Of a stretch of 64,000 bases of DNA, positions 35,501 to 46,771 are shown one piece after another. This DNA comes from Opitutus sp. GAS368 (lineage in GTDB: Bacteria; Verrucomicrobiota; Verrucomicrobiia; Opitutales; Opitutaceae), in NCBI GenBank assembly GCA_945906965.1, contig CAMDRP010000003.1, positions 1 to 64,000 on the forward strand, given 5' to 3'. The notes beneath the pieces are model-generated. The model ran no database searches and was not told the DNA's origin. It saw only the letters and a list, made by a program, of their open reading frames with translations. Numbering within the stretch: the stretch's first letter is position 1; the number at the start of each line of letters is the position of its first letter. The translations under genes were made by a program, and so were the position numbers.

Positions 35501-36019
35501 ATGGATACCATTTCTCGCGAAAATAACAGCATGTTGCCGGTCGGCGGCATCATTGTGGGCGTCGTTGCGCTCCTGCTCGGTGGCTACGCCGCCATGAGCC
35601 TCTCGAAGGTCAATAAGACCCTCGCCGCTCACGAAGAAAAGGTCGCCAAGGTTGACGCGATCGAGGGCCAAGTCGCTTCGGCCGCCGCCGCTGCCGACAA
35701 AGCTTCCAAAGAACTCGTCGGGCTGACCCGCTCGACGCAAGACGCCTTCAACCAAGTCGGTGGCGAGCTCGCCAAACAGAGCGCCGCGATCACCAAGCTG
35801 GAAGAATCCGCCAAGAAGCCCGCCGCGGCCGCGGGCAAAAAAGGCAGCGGCGAACCCGCCGTCGCCGGTCCAGGTGAATACGTCGTCAAAGCGGGCGACA
35901 CCGGCACCAAGATCGCCAGATCCAACGGCGTAAATCATGCCGACTTACTCAGCGTCAACCCCGGTGTGAACTGGAGCAAGTTGAAGGTCGGCGACAAAGT
36001 GAAACTCCCGAAGAAGTAA
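35501..36019 (+). CDS. LysM-domain membrane-anchored protein
   Basis: 172 residues from the ATG at 35501. One N-terminal membrane helix (residues ~12-32, GGIIVGVVALLLGGYAA), a ~90-residue Ala/Lys coiled-coil (KVNKTLAAHEEKVAKVDAIE onward), and a C-terminal LysM domain (EYVVKAGDTGTKIARSNGV ... VGDKVKLP). LysM binds peptidoglycan, so the protein probably spans from the inner membrane to the wall. A terminator follows. Confidence 0.85.
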   Translation: MDTISRENNSMLPVGGIIVGVVALLLGGYAAMSLSKVNKTLAAHEEKVAKVDAIEGQVASAAAAADKASKELVGLTRSTQDAFNQVGGELAKQSAAITKLEESAKKPAAAAGKKGSGEPAVAGPGEYVVKAGDTGTKIARSNGVNHADLLSVNPGVNWSKLKVGDKVKLPKK

Positions 36020-36047
36020 TTTTTTCGGAGAATTTCCTCCTCCTTTT

Positions 36048-36083
36048 AAAACCTCCTCGTCCTCTGCGGCGCGGAGGTTTTTT
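36048..36083 (+). terminator. Terminator after the LysM gene
   Basis: AAAACCTCC / GGAGGTTTT stem with a 16-base loop that can pair further, followed by a T-rich run. Confidence 0.65.
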
Positions 36084-36092
36084 CTTTTACCT

Positions 36093-36677
36093 ATGAGTAC
36101 ATCGTCCACGCCGGGGTCACCGGCCCGCTGGGAGCATCTAGGGCAAAGCACCCTGGCGACAACGCGCGTGCTTGACCTGCGCAGCGTGCGGCTGCGCCAC
36201 CCGCAACGCGCGGTGGAACGCGATTTTGTCGTCATCGCATCGGCGGATTGGTGTAATGTCATCGCGATTACACCCGACGGAAAGCTCGTGCTCGTGCGCC
36301 AATTTCGTTTTGGGATCGAGGAGTTTTCCCTTGAGATCCCCGGCGGCATCATCGATCCGGGCGAAGATCCTGTGACGGCGGCGATGCGCGAATTGCGCGA
36401 AGAAACCGGCTATACGGGAACGAGTGCGCGATTGCTGGCGAGCGTGCACCCCAACCCCGCCATCCAAAACAATCGCTGCCACCTCGTGCTCGTTGAAAAC
36501 GCCACGTTGAGCGGCGTGTCGGAATGGGATCACGACGAGGAAATCGAAGTCGTGACGGCGCCAGTGGACGAGGTCCTCGGCTGGGCGCGCGCGGGCAAAA
36601 TCACCCACAGCTTGGTTGTCTGCGGGCTCATGCATTTCGAGCCGATCTGGCGCGAACGCACCGGGCGAGGCGTTTGA
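36093..36677 (+). CDS. NUDIX hydrolase (ADP-ribose pyrophosphatase-like)
   Basis: 194 residues. The Nudix box is complete: GGIIDPGEDPVTAAMRELRE then ETG. The upstream VVIASADWCNVIAITPDGKL and VRQFRFGIEEFSLEIPGG are the pattern of ADP-sugar pyrophosphatases. It removes nucleoside diphosphate derivatives such as ADP-ribose. The PaaK-like ligase gene follows in the same direction after 42 bases. Confidence 0.85.
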   Translation: MSTSSTPGSPARWEHLGQSTLATTRVLDLRSVRLRHPQRAVERDFVVIASADWCNVIAITPDGKLVLVRQFRFGIEEFSLEIPGGIIDPGEDPVTAAMRELREETGYTGTSARLLASVHPNPAIQNNRCHLVLVENATLSGVSEWDHDEEIEVVTAPVDEVLGWARAGKITHSLVVCGLMHFEPIWRERTGRGV

Positions 36678-36719
36678 CTTAGCAGAAGGGCGCATCTTTC
36701 TTTAACGGTAATCCTTACG

Positions 36720-37979
36720 ATGCCTGCGCCCGCCTTCGCCAACCACCCTGACGTCCTAGACGCGACTACGTCCGTCGTGATTCCAGCTGCGTTGGAGCAG
36801 GAAGTGCGAAAAATCTACGAGCGCAGTCCGCTCTACAGTCGGCGTTTTCCGCTGCATAAGGATCCGTTGCAGTGGTCGTGTTTTCAGGAAATCCCGGCGT
36901 TGTCTAAAAAAGACATCGTGGAAAACGGGCATCAGGCGTTCTTCGCTGATTACCGCGTGATCGAGCGCGGCCTCGCCGACAAGAGCTACGAATACGAAAG
37001 CACTTCCGGCACGACGAGCGGCCCCATGACGGTGATCATGGAAGAAGGCTGGTGGAATAAGCAGACGGATCGCGCCTATTTGGCGTCGCCGATTTTGCGG
37101 CAATTCGTCGGGCGCTATTATCGCAAGTGCGTCCTCGCGCCGATCGGTTGCTCAAGCAATCTCTGCCCGTACGAGGATCACCCGTTTCCACACCGCTATT
37201 TTGACGGCACGGTTTACCTGAACCTCACGAGTGATCCGTTTGTCTTTCCCGAGAGCGAATGGGATCGGATCGTGCGCGAGTTGCAGGCCACGCAGCCCGA
37301 GGTGATCGAGGGCGAGCCGGTTTATCTCGCGCTACTCGCGCGCGCCGCCCAACGCCGGGGCGTGACGGTGCCGAGCGTGCGCGCGGTGATTTTGACTTAC
37401 GGCAAAGCCAGCCTACAACACAGTCGGCGCATCGCGGAAGTGTTTCCCGCGCCGCAAGTCGATCTGTACGGCTCGACGGAGGCCGGGTATCTTTTTGTGG
37501 GCGAAGCGTTCCAAGATAACCTCCAAGCAATCGACGCGAATGCGTTCATCGAGCTGGTGCCATGGCGCGCGGAATTGAGCGACGTCGCTCAAATCTACGT
37601 GACCACACGTGAGCGCGAGGCGATGCCGTTATTGCGTTACCACACCGGCGACATCGTGCAACGGCGAGCCACGGGGTTCCGCATTCTCGGCCGCGAGGGC
37701 AGCATTTATTTCCGACCCGATGGCTCGCTGGTGGCCGCCAGCGATGTAGACGAGGCGTTACCGGTAGCGTTTCGTTGCTGGCATTACACGTTGATCCAGA
37801 CGGGAGAGTTGCGTTGGGATTTTCACTACGTGGCTGACGAAACGGCCGATCATGGCGCAGTGGAAAGCGCTCTCGCCCAACTGCTCGGCTCGGGCGTGCG
37901 CGTGAATGCCTTTCGCCGCAAGTTCATCGCACCAGCCGCCAGCGGGAAGTTCGCCCTCCTCAAGCCGCTCGCCAAATAA
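36720..37979 (+). CDS. PaaK-like adenylate-forming ligase (phenylacetate-CoA ligase / F390 synthetase family)
   Basis: 419 residues. Pattern of the PaaK/CapK family: IYERSPLYSRRF near the start, the ATP-binding ESTSGTTSGP near residue 98, LYGSTEAGYLF near 245, and RYHTGDIVQRR near 305 followed by LGREGSIYF. This family activates an acyl group as the adenylate and passes it to CoA or another acceptor. The substrate is not inferable; length and motifs are intact. Phenylacetate genes are not nearby, so a role in surface polymer or other acyl transfer is as likely. Confidence 0.75.
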   Translation: MPAPAFANHPDVLDATTSVVIPAALEQEVRKIYERSPLYSRRFPLHKDPLQWSCFQEIPALSKKDIVENGHQAFFADYRVIERGLADKSYEYESTSGTTSGPMTVIMEEGWWNKQTDRAYLASPILRQFVGRYYRKCVLAPIGCSSNLCPYEDHPFPHRYFDGTVYLNLTSDPFVFPESEWDRIVRELQATQPEVIEGEPVYLALLARAAQRRGVTVPSVRAVILTYGKASLQHSRRIAEVFPAPQVDLYGSTEAGYLFVGEAFQDNLQAIDANAFIELVPWRAELSDVAQIYVTTREREAMPLLRYHTGDIVQRRATGFRILGREGSIYFRPDGSLVAASDVDEALPVAFRCWHYTLIQTGELRWDFHYVADETADHGAVESALAQLLGSGVRVNAFRRKFIAPAASGKFALLKPLAK

Positions 37980-38129
37980 CCAGACGGAGTCGTTCTCCGG
38001 GCGCTGCGGTCACTTCTGAAAAAGGTAAGGCCCACTAATAAGCAGACAGGTTCATTCCGCCCTCTTTACAAAGCAGCGATGCTGGGGAATCATAATGACA
38101 GCAGTATTTATCTAACCCGCGCTTTTTCG

Positions 38130-38906
38130 ATGAACCTTGTTGGCAACCTCTTCGGCTCTTCCATCGGCCGCAAAATCCTGATGGCCGTTACGGGCCTCGC
38201 GCTCATCGGCTTTGTCATCGGCCACCTCGTGGGCAACCTCCAGGTGTTTTCGCACCCCGACAAGCTCAACGGCTACGCCCACTTTCTGCAATCGCTCGGG
38301 CCCGCCCTGTGGGTCGCTCGAATCGGCCTGTTAGTCTGCGTCGGCATCCATATCTGGGCCGCTACGGTCCTCACTCTCGAAAGCAAACGTGCCCGCGGCG
38401 GCCAAGCCTACGGCGTGAAAACCTGGATCCAAGCCACCCTCGCCTCGCGCTACATGCGCTGGACCGGCTACGTGGTGCTGGCGTTTATCATTTATCACCT
38501 CGCTCACTTCACGCTCGGGACCGCCCAAGGCGCTACTTTTAAAGCCGCCCTTCCCGCCTACAAGATGGCGCACGATTACCAGGTCCTCGGCTTCACGGTC
38601 GTCCCCGCCGGTACCGCAGTCCTCGATGTGTACCGCATGGTCATCCTCGGTTTTCAACCGCCGCTCGTCGCGAGTTTCTACCTTCTCGCCGTCGGCTTGC
38701 TCTCGCTGCACTTACTCCACGGCATGGATAGTCTCTTCCAGACGCTGGGCTGGCGTAATTCCCGTTGGTCTAAATCCCTCCGCACCGTCGTCATCATCGC
38801 GTGTCTCGCCTACTTCGCGGGCAACGCCGCGATTCCCGGCGCCGTGCTGACCGGTAAACTCTCCCTGGAATCCGCCGCCAAGTCCGCCCCCGCCGCGCAC
38901 CACTAA
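38130..38906 (+). CDS. sdhC: Succinate dehydrogenase cytochrome b subunit
   Basis: 258 residues from the ATG at 38130. Five membrane helices, with histidines placed to bind two hemes (GFVIGHLVGNLQ, VGIHIWAA, IIYHLAHFT, LLSLHLLHGM), fit the Bacteroidetes/Bacillus type (type B) single large subunit rather than the SdhC/SdhD pair. The C-terminus has a short Ala/Pro/His tail. First gene of sdhCAB. The 150-base gap upstream holds the likely promoter. Confidence 0.92.
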   Translation: MNLVGNLFGSSIGRKILMAVTGLALIGFVIGHLVGNLQVFSHPDKLNGYAHFLQSLGPALWVARIGLLVCVGIHIWAATVLTLESKRARGGQAYGVKTWIQATLASRYMRWTGYVVLAFIIYHLAHFTLGTAQGATFKAALPAYKMAHDYQVLGFTVVPAGTAVLDVYRMVILGFQPPLVASFYLLAVGLLSLHLLHGMDSLFQTLGWRNSRWSKSLRTVVIIACLAYFAGNAAIPGAVLTGKLSLESAAKSAPAAHH

Positions 38907-38930
38907 AACCCACGAACTTCGATCAACGCC

Positions 38931-40850
<1,920 letters not shown>

Positions 40851-40871
40851 CCCTCTTACCCGTTCCCCGCC

Positions 40872-41684
40872 ATGGTCGCTGCATCCACTCTCAAAACTTT
40901 CTCCGTTACTCTCCGCGTCTGGCGCCAGGCCGGCCCCGCCGCCACCGGTGCCTTCGTCGATTATCCCGCGAAAGACATCAGCCCGGACATGTCCTTCCTC
41001 GAGATGCTCGACGTCGTAAACGACGAGCTCAGCGCCCAAGGCATCGAACCGATCGCCTTCGCCCACGACTGCCGCGAAGGCATCTGCGGCACCTGCTCCT
41101 GCACCATCAACGGCAAACCCCACGGTCCCGGCAAAGGCGTCGCCACCTGCCAGACCTACATGCGCTCCTTTAGCGACGCTGACACCATCGTCGTCGAGCC
41201 CTTCCGTGCCCGCGCCTTCCCCGTCGTTAAGGACCTCGTCACCGACCGCTCCGCCTTCGACAAGATCCAACAATCCGGCGGCTTCATCACCGCCCGCGCG
41301 GGTTCCGCACCCGACGCCAACGCCCTGCCTATTCCCAAAGGCGACGCCGATCTCGCGATGGACGCCGCGCAATGCATCGGTTGTGGCGCCTGCGTCGCCG
41401 CCTGCAAAAACGCCAGCGCGATGCTCTTCGTCTCCGCCAAAGTCGGCCACCTCGGGCTCTTGCCCCAAGGCCAGGCCGAGCGCGACCGCCGCGTCCTCGC
41501 CATGGTCAACACCATGGACACGCTCGGCTTCGGTAGCTGCACCAACCAATACGAATGCAGCGCCGCGTGTCCGAAACTCATCTCGCACGATTTCATCGCG
41601 CGCATGAACCGCGATTACCTCACTGCCAGCCTGCGCTCGGCCTTCAAACCCGCCCCCGCCAACACCGGCGGCGGCGCCGCTTAA
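40872..41684 (+). CDS. sdhB: Succinate dehydrogenase iron-sulfur subunit
   Basis: 270 residues. [2Fe-2S] cysteines in [11 protein letters not shown] near residue 67, then [11 protein letters not shown] near 167 and CSAACP near 228 for the [4Fe-4S] and [3Fe-4S] centres. This is the full set. It carries electrons from SdhA to the cytochrome b. Its TAA (41682-41684) overlaps the stop of the convergent arnD gene (TTA at 41681-41683) by two bases. Confidence 0.95.
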   Translation: MVAASTLKTFSVTLRVWRQAGPAATGAFVDYPAKDISPDMSFLEMLDVVNDELSAQGIEPIAFAHDCREGICGTCSCTINGKPHGPGKGVATCQTYMRSFSDADTIVVEPFRARAFPVVKDLVTDRSAFDKIQQSGGFITARAGSAPDANALPIPKGDADLAMDAAQCIGCGACVAACKNASAMLFVSAKVGHLGLLPQGQAERDRRVLAMVNTMDTLGFGSCTNQYECSAACPKLISHDFIARMNRDYLTASLRSAFKPAPANTGGGAA

Positions 41685-42586
41685 GCCGCCCGCTGCACCG
41701 CGACGACGCCACTCCGGCCGTCGATCTCGCCCAGCACTTGGTCGCGCGTCGGAATCGCCGCGCGATCCTTCAAGAGCGTGTTCGCGTAGTCGTCCATCCG
41801 CACAAACTCGACGCCCGCCTCACGACAACGCGCGAGCAGTTCCTGAAAAAGTTTCCGCCGCCCCATTCCTTCGATCTCGGCGTGGAGCGTGAACACATTC
41901 ACGTGCTCCGCGCTCAATAACCCGAGGTAGTGATCCACGATCTTCTCATCCGGGTACTCGGGCCGGCCCATCAATTCATCGAACGTCGGTAAGGTGCTCG
42001 GGATTTCCAGCGTCTTGAAAACCTGGCCGTCAACGCGCGGGAAAAACGGCGCCCCGCCGCGCGCATCGCTCGCGTAAAGTAAGCCCGCCTCATCGTACAC
42101 CGCGCGACTCCGCGCGTTACTCTGCCAGCCCGGCGCTCCCGCCGTCTGCGCCTCGGCCCCGAAGATCCGCAAAAACTCTGCCCGTGCCGCCTCAAATTCC
42201 GCGCGCACGCCGGCGAGCGGCATCGTCTGCACATAATCCTGCCAGCGGTAATGATTGAAACAATGAATCCCGACCTCAAACCCCGCGTCGCGCACCGCGC
42301 GCATCACGCCAGCGTTACGCCGACCAATATGCGGCGCAGGTAACAAGGTCCCGTTGAGTAATGTGCGCACGCCGTAAATTTGCACGACGCTCGTGCGCGA
42401 AACTTTTTGGAAAAATCCCGGCCGCAACACACGCGTGATCGCACGCCCGGTCTGATCCGGCCCGAGCGAAAACAAAAACGCCGCGGGCGCACCGACCGCC
42501 TGCAAATCGGCCACGAGGTTCGGAACGCCTTCGCGCGTACCGCGATCGGTATCGACATCCACCTTGAGTGCGAGACGGACAGACAT
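41681..42586 (-). CDS. arnD: 4-deoxy-4-formamido-L-arabinose-phosphoundecaprenol deformylase
   Basis: 301 residues from the ATG at 42586. Starts [19 protein letters not shown], the polysaccharide-deacetylase-type motif specific to ArnD, followed by [14 protein letters not shown] and [11 protein letters not shown]. ArnD removes the formyl group from the lipid-linked sugar on the inner membrane, making undecaprenyl phosphate-Ara4N. Last gene of the arn operon. The gap to the preceding gene is ~90 bases. Confidence 0.9.
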   Translation of the reverse strand: MSVRLALKVDVDTDRGTREGVPNLVADLQAVGAPAAFLFSLGPDQTGRAITRVLRPGFFQKVSRTSVVQIYGVRTLLNGTLLPAPHIGRRNAGVMRAVRDAGFEVGIHCFNHYRWQDYVQTMPLAGVRAEFEAARAEFLRIFGAEAQTAGAPGWQSNARSRAVYDEAGLLYASDARGGAPFFPRVDGQVFKTLEIPSTLPTFDELMGRPEYPDEKIVDHYLGLLSAEHVNVFTLHAEIEGMGRRKLFQELLARCREAGVEFVRMDDYANTLLKDRAAIPTRDQVLGEIDGRSGVVAVQRAA

Positions 42587-42676
42587 GGTTAAAAGGTAGG
42601 GCAGGACCACTGGGCCCGCCAAAAAATTAAAGGGTAGCGCAGCGCAGCCAGCGGGCGCGCCACGCCATGTCGGAGT

Positions 42677-43714
42677 TTACTCGAGCTGATAATCTTTGTG
42701 CGCGAGGTGGTAATCGAGCGTGAGCTTGATCGCCTTCTTGAGGCCGACCTTAGGGCTCCAGCCGAGACGCTTCTTCGCGTTAGCGATCGAGGGCACGCGT
42801 TTCTGGATGTCTTGGTAATATTTTCCAAAATATTTACCCGAGGGCACGATCACGGTCTTGGCCGCCTTCACGTGCGCGGCGTAGTCGGGATAATCCTTGA
42901 ACGCTGTGATGATGTGCTTCGCCAAGTCGGCCACGCTCACGTCGTTTCTGGGATTGCCGATGTTAAAAATCTGGCGCGAGGCGCAGCCATTTTTGTTTTC
43001 GATGATGCGAAGGAGCGCGTCGACGCCATCGTCAATAAACGTGAAGGAGCGGCTTTGTTTGCCGCCGTCGACGAGTTGGAGCGGTTTCTTGAAAATGACG
43101 TTGGAGATGAACTGCGTGAAAAGGCGCGAGCTGCCTTCCTTAGGCTCCATGACGTCGTCGAGTTGCGGCCCAATCCAGTTAAACGGACGGAAGAGCGTGT
43201 AATCGACATTGTCGCGCACGCCGTAGGCGTAAATGACGCGGTCGAGCAATTGCTTCGAGCACGCGTAAATCCAGCGCTGACGCTCGATAGGGCCGTAAAC
43301 AAGGCTCGTCGTTTCTTCGTCGAGCTTGGCATCGGTGCTCATGCCGTAGACTTCGGACGTGGACGGAAAAATGATGCGCTTCTTGTATTTGGCGCAGTGT
43401 CGGACGACGGCGAGATTGGCCTCGAAATCGAGTTCGAAGACACGCAAGGGATCTTTGACGTATTGGATCGGGTTGGCGATGGCGACGAGTGGGATGACCA
43501 CGTCGCACTTCTTCACATGGTACTCGATGTACTCGCGGTTGATCGTGATGTCGCCTTCGACGAACTTGAAGCGCGGATTGCTCAAGCTGTCCTCGAGTTT
43601 GTGGGAGCCGATGTCCATGCCGTAGACCTCCCAGTCTTTTTGTTTGAGAATCGCTCGGGTGAGCGAACTGCCGATGAAACCGTTGGCGCCGAGGATGAGA
43701 ACTTTGAGGGGCAT
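42677..43714 (-). CDS. arnA: UDP-glucuronic acid decarboxylase, ArnA C-terminal domain as a separate protein
   Basis: 345 residues from the ATG at 43714. Rossmann entry VLILGANGFIGSSL, then IVVPLVAIANPI-like VVIPLVAIANPIQYVKDPL, catalytic PSTSEVYGM, Tyr/Lys of YACSKQLLDRVIYAYG and the FRPFNWIGP segment, all as in the dehydrogenase domain of E. coli ArnA. It oxidises and decarboxylates UDP-glucuronate to the UDP-4-keto-pentose used by ArnB. In enterobacteria this domain is fused to the formyltransferase; here it is free. Confidence 0.88.
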   Translation of the reverse strand: MPLKVLILGANGFIGSSLTRAILKQKDWEVYGMDIGSHKLEDSLSNPRFKFVEGDITINREYIEYHVKKCDVVIPLVAIANPIQYVKDPLRVFELDFEANLAVVRHCAKYKKRIIFPSTSEVYGMSTDAKLDEETTSLVYGPIERQRWIYACSKQLLDRVIYAYGVRDNVDYTLFRPFNWIGPQLDDVMEPKEGSSRLFTQFISNVIFKKPLQLVDGGKQSRSFTFIDDGVDALLRIIENKNGCASRQIFNIGNPRNDVSVADLAKHIITAFKDYPDYAAHVKAAKTVIVPSGKYFGKYYQDIQKRVPSIANAKKRLGWSPKVGLKKAIKLTLDYHLAHKDYQLE

Positions 43715-43754
43715 GAGATAAGGATTCGATCTGAAGTTTGAGCAAAGCCACCAG

Positions 43755-44666
43755 TTAGGCGAGCCTTTGTCCGACTTGAAAAATCGCGGGCGGCGCACCG
43801 CGCCATTCGGTCCGCGTGAGTTCCAACGCGCCATCGCCCGTGGCGACAACGAGCGGTGCGATTGAAAGCACTTCGCCGGGCGCGCCGCGGCGACCGCTCT
43901 TCGCAGGCGTGTCGGTCTCGCCCCACCACACCATTAACCGCGCACCCTCGAGCTCGGTGAACGCACCGGGGTACGGGTCGGTCACCGCGCGAATGAGATT
44001 AAAAATTTGCCGCGAAGACTGAGCCCACGGGATGCGACCGTCCTCGGGTTTGCGGCCGCCGAAGTAATTGGCCTGGGTCTCGTCTTGGGCCGTCTCGCGG
44101 GCGGTACCAGCGAGCAACGCATCGATCTGGCGCGCGAGCACCGCCGGCGCGCAGGGCAACACCTTGCGAAACGCCTGCTCCGCCGTATCGCGCGGGCCGA
44201 TGTCCACGCCCGCTTGATCCACCACGGCGCCGGCATCCGCGGATTTCACCATGCGGTGCAACGTCATCCCGATGCGCGGCTCGCCGTGGAGCACGGCCCA
44301 ATTGATCGGCGCGCGGCCGCGATATTTCGGCAGGAGCGAACCATGCATATTCCATGCGCCAAGCGGCGGCAGCGCGAGGATCTTGGTCCCGATCATATGC
44401 CGGTAATAAATCGATAAAATCAGATCGGGCTGCAGCGCCGCGATGCGTTCGCGCCACTCGGGCGTGTTGACGGACTCGGGCGTGAAAACGGGAATGCCTT
44501 TTTCCCGCGCCGCCACAGCCGGCGTCTTGAACCAGATTTTCTCGTGCGGGTTGTCCTCATGCGTGATGAGCGCAACAACGTTGTCCCCTCGCTCCAACAG
44601 CAACGAGAGACACGCATAACCAACTTCGCTATAACCGAAAAATAGGATGCGAGGCTTCGCGCTCAT
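43755..44666 (-). CDS. arnA: UDP-Ara4N formyltransferase, ArnA N-terminal domain as a separate protein
   Basis: 303 residues. RILFFGYSEVGYACLSLLL start, then THEDNPHEKIWF and the catalytic NMHGSLLPKYRGRAPINWA with His and Asn of the formyltransferase, plus an Asp in DAGAVVDQ and a C-terminal Fmt_C-like barrel. It formylates UDP-Ara4N with 10-formyl-THF, the step that makes the next transferase favourable. The gene overlaps arnC by four bases and is 40 bases before the decarboxylase gene. Confidence 0.88.
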   Translation of the reverse strand: MSAKPRILFFGYSEVGYACLSLLLERGDNVVALITHEDNPHEKIWFKTPAVAAREKGIPVFTPESVNTPEWRERIAALQPDLILSIYYRHMIGTKILALPPLGAWNMHGSLLPKYRGRAPINWAVLHGEPRIGMTLHRMVKSADAGAVVDQAGVDIGPRDTAEQAFRKVLPCAPAVLARQIDALLAGTARETAQDETQANYFGGRKPEDGRIPWAQSSRQIFNLIRAVTDPYPGAFTELEGARLMVWWGETDTPAKSGRRGAPGEVLSIAPLVVATGDGALELTRTEWRGAPPAIFQVGQRLA

Positions 44667-45613
44667 TTCGTTTCGAGCACTTCCTTCACGTGGTAACGCT
44701 GGCGGGCGCGGACAACCTGATAAGTGCGCCCCACGTATTCGCCAATCAGGCCGATGCCGATCATCGCCACGCTGAGCACGAAGAGTACGATCGCCAATAG
44801 CGTGAACACCCCGAAGGTCTCGCGATCGAGGTTGAATGCGAAACGACGCACAAACAGCAGTACCACCAGCGCAAGACTCCCGAGCGAACTAAGCCCGGCA
44901 AACATCGTGAAATATTGCAGCGGTGCGATAGAGAAGCCCGTGATGAGGTCGAAATTCAACCGAATCAGACTGTAAAACGAGTAATTGGAAACGCCCGCGT
45001 GCCGTTCCTCGTGCTTCACGCCGACTTCAGCCGGATTACCCGCAAAGCTGTACGCCAGCGCGGGGATAAAAGTATTGATCGCGCCGCTACGCACGATGGC
45101 GTCGATCACCGCCCGCGAGTACGCGCGCAACATGCAACCTTGATCCGTCATCTCGATGCTCGTCGTTTTTTCACGAACGTAGTTGATGACTTTAGAAGCG
45201 TACGTACGGAAAAAAGAATCCTGCCGATTCAACCGATAACCACCGACATAATCGGAGCCAGCGTCCATCTGCGCGAGCAACTTGGGGATTTCCTCGGGCG
45301 GATTCTGGAGATCGGCGTCGAGCGTCACGATGATATCGCCGCGCACGCGCTCAAAGGCCGCCATGATCGCCATGTGCTGCCCGTAGTTGGCGTTGAAATC
45401 GATAACCCGCGTCACGTCGGGCCGGGCCGCGTGTTGCGCGCGGAGCAACTCGATGGAGCGATCGGCGCTGCCATCGTTAGTGAAGATAATTTCGTAACGG
45501 CGACCGATCGCATCGAGCACCGGATAAAGTCGCGCAAAGAGCGTGGGCAGATTGAGCTCCTCGTTGTAAACGGGGATGACGATGGAGAGCGGGAGATTCG
45601 ACGAAGTGCTCAT
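44663..45613 (-). CDS. arnC: Undecaprenyl-phosphate 4-deoxy-4-formamido-L-arabinose transferase
   Basis: 316 residues. GT2 family: LSIVIPVYNEELNLPTLFARL, FTNDGSADRS, VTLDADLQNPPEEIPKL, and two C-terminal membrane helices (LGSLALVVLLFVRRF, LAIVLFVLSVAMIGIGLIG) ending with YVGRTYQVVRARQRY. This is the ArnC/GtrB layout; position inside the arn operon makes ArnC the choice. It places Ara4FN on undecaprenyl phosphate. Overlaps its neighbours by four bases on both sides. Confidence 0.88.
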   Translation of the reverse strand: MSTSSNLPLSIVIPVYNEELNLPTLFARLYPVLDAIGRRYEIIFTNDGSADRSIELLRAQHAARPDVTRVIDFNANYGQHMAIMAAFERVRGDIIVTLDADLQNPPEEIPKLLAQMDAGSDYVGGYRLNRQDSFFRTYASKVINYVREKTTSIEMTDQGCMLRAYSRAVIDAIVRSGAINTFIPALAYSFAGNPAEVGVKHEERHAGVSNYSFYSLIRLNFDLITGFSIAPLQYFTMFAGLSSLGSLALVVLLFVRRFAFNLDRETFGVFTLLAIVLFVLSVAMIGIGLIGEYVGRTYQVVRARQRYHVKEVLETK

Positions 45614-46770
45614 GGTTTTTTTGCCGGCGCCAAAATAGAAATAAGGGCATCAACGACGCGGGCCACATCGGCGGCGGTCATCGCGGGGAACAGCGGCAGA
45701 GTCAAAATACTGCGGCAGATCGCTTCAGCGCGCGGACAATCGCCTTCCTTAGATCCGAGCCGGCGGTAGATCGCAAAAAGGTGAATCGCAGGGTAATGCA
45801 CGCCAGAGCCGATGCCGGCCGCGTGCAGCGCCGCCATGACGTCGGCGCGTTTCAACGCGGGTGGCAGCACGACTTGAAACATGTGCCAATTACTCTGCCC
45901 AAAATCCGCCACCGGCAACCCGAGCCCAAGCGCCGCAGCGCCCTTCGCGGCGAACGCCTCGAAATAAGTCCGCGCCAACTCGCGACGCTTGGCGTTGAAC
46001 TCCTCGAGCCGCGGCAGTTGGCCGAGTCCGACGCGAGCGGCGACGTCAGTGAGATTAAATTTTCCCCCGACGACCTCGACTTCCATGCCATCAAAACCAG
46101 AGCGTATCACGCCTTGGAGCCGGTATTGCTCGGCGAGTTTGGCTTCGGCCTCGGTGTTCAACACGAGGCAACCGCCCTCGATCGTCGTGATGTTTTTATT
46201 CGGGTGAAAACTCACCGACACAAAATCGCCGAAGGAGCCGATGCGTTGGCCGTTCCACGTTGAACCCATCGACTGCGCTGCGTCCTCGATGACGCGGAGG
46301 TTGTGTTTCTTGGCGATGGCGTAGAGGCGGTCGCGGTCCACCGGCAAACCCGCGAGATCGACCGGGATGATGGCCCGCGTCGCCGGTGTGATCGCGGCCT
46401 CGATGAGCGCGAGGTCGAGATTGCGCGTGACCGGATCGATATCGACGAAGACCGGCTTGGCGCCGACCTCGAGAATGACATGGCTCGTCGCCACCCATGA
46501 TAGCGGCGTGGTGATCACTTCATGACCCGCGCCAATGCCAGCGATGCGCAGCGCGATCTCCATCGTACAGGTCCCGGAGTTAAACACCCGCACAGGCCGG
46601 CCGCCGAAATATTCCGACAGTTTGCCTTCGAGTGCTTTCACATTCGGTCCGGAGGTGATCCAACCCGAGCGAAGCACCTCGACGACGCCCGCGATGGTGG
46701 CTTCGTCCAGAGTCGGTCGCGTGAGCGGCAAATAAGGCACAACAGGCGGGGTGGCAGCAGGGACGGACAT
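45610..46770 (-). CDS. arnB: UDP-4-amino-4-deoxy-L-arabinose aminotransferase
   Basis: 386 residues. DegT/DnrJ fold with LPLTRPTLDEATIAGVVEVL at the start, GAGHEVITTPLSWVATSHVI, VIEDAAQSMGSTWNG, and the PLP lysine in SFHPNKNITTIEGG. The ITTP-LSW and NKN-ITTIEGG signatures fit ArnB better than perosamine-type enzymes. It transfers an amino group to the UDP-4-keto sugar. Start codon is one base behind the arnT stop; the stop overlaps arnC by four bases. Confidence 0.9.
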   Translation of the reverse strand: MSVPAATPPVVPYLPLTRPTLDEATIAGVVEVLRSGWITSGPNVKALEGKLSEYFGGRPVRVFNSGTCTMEIALRIAGIGAGHEVITTPLSWVATSHVILEVGAKPVFVDIDPVTRNLDLALIEAAITPATRAIIPVDLAGLPVDRDRLYAIAKKHNLRVIEDAAQSMGSTWNGQRIGSFGDFVSVSFHPNKNITTIEGGCLVLNTEAEAKLAEQYRLQGVIRSGFDGMEVEVVGGKFNLTDVAARVGLGQLPRLEEFNAKRRELARTYFEAFAAKGAAALGLGLPVADFGQSNWHMFQVVLPPALKRADVMAALHAAGIGSGVHYPAIHLFAIYRRLGSKEGDCPRAEAICRSILTLPLFPAMTAADVARVVDALISILAPAKKP

Positions 46771-46771
46771 A

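Noticed and set aside
38064-38095. TTTACA and CATAAT before sdhC as a sigma-70 promoter.
   Set aside because: Spacing is 20 bases, too long to support the call.
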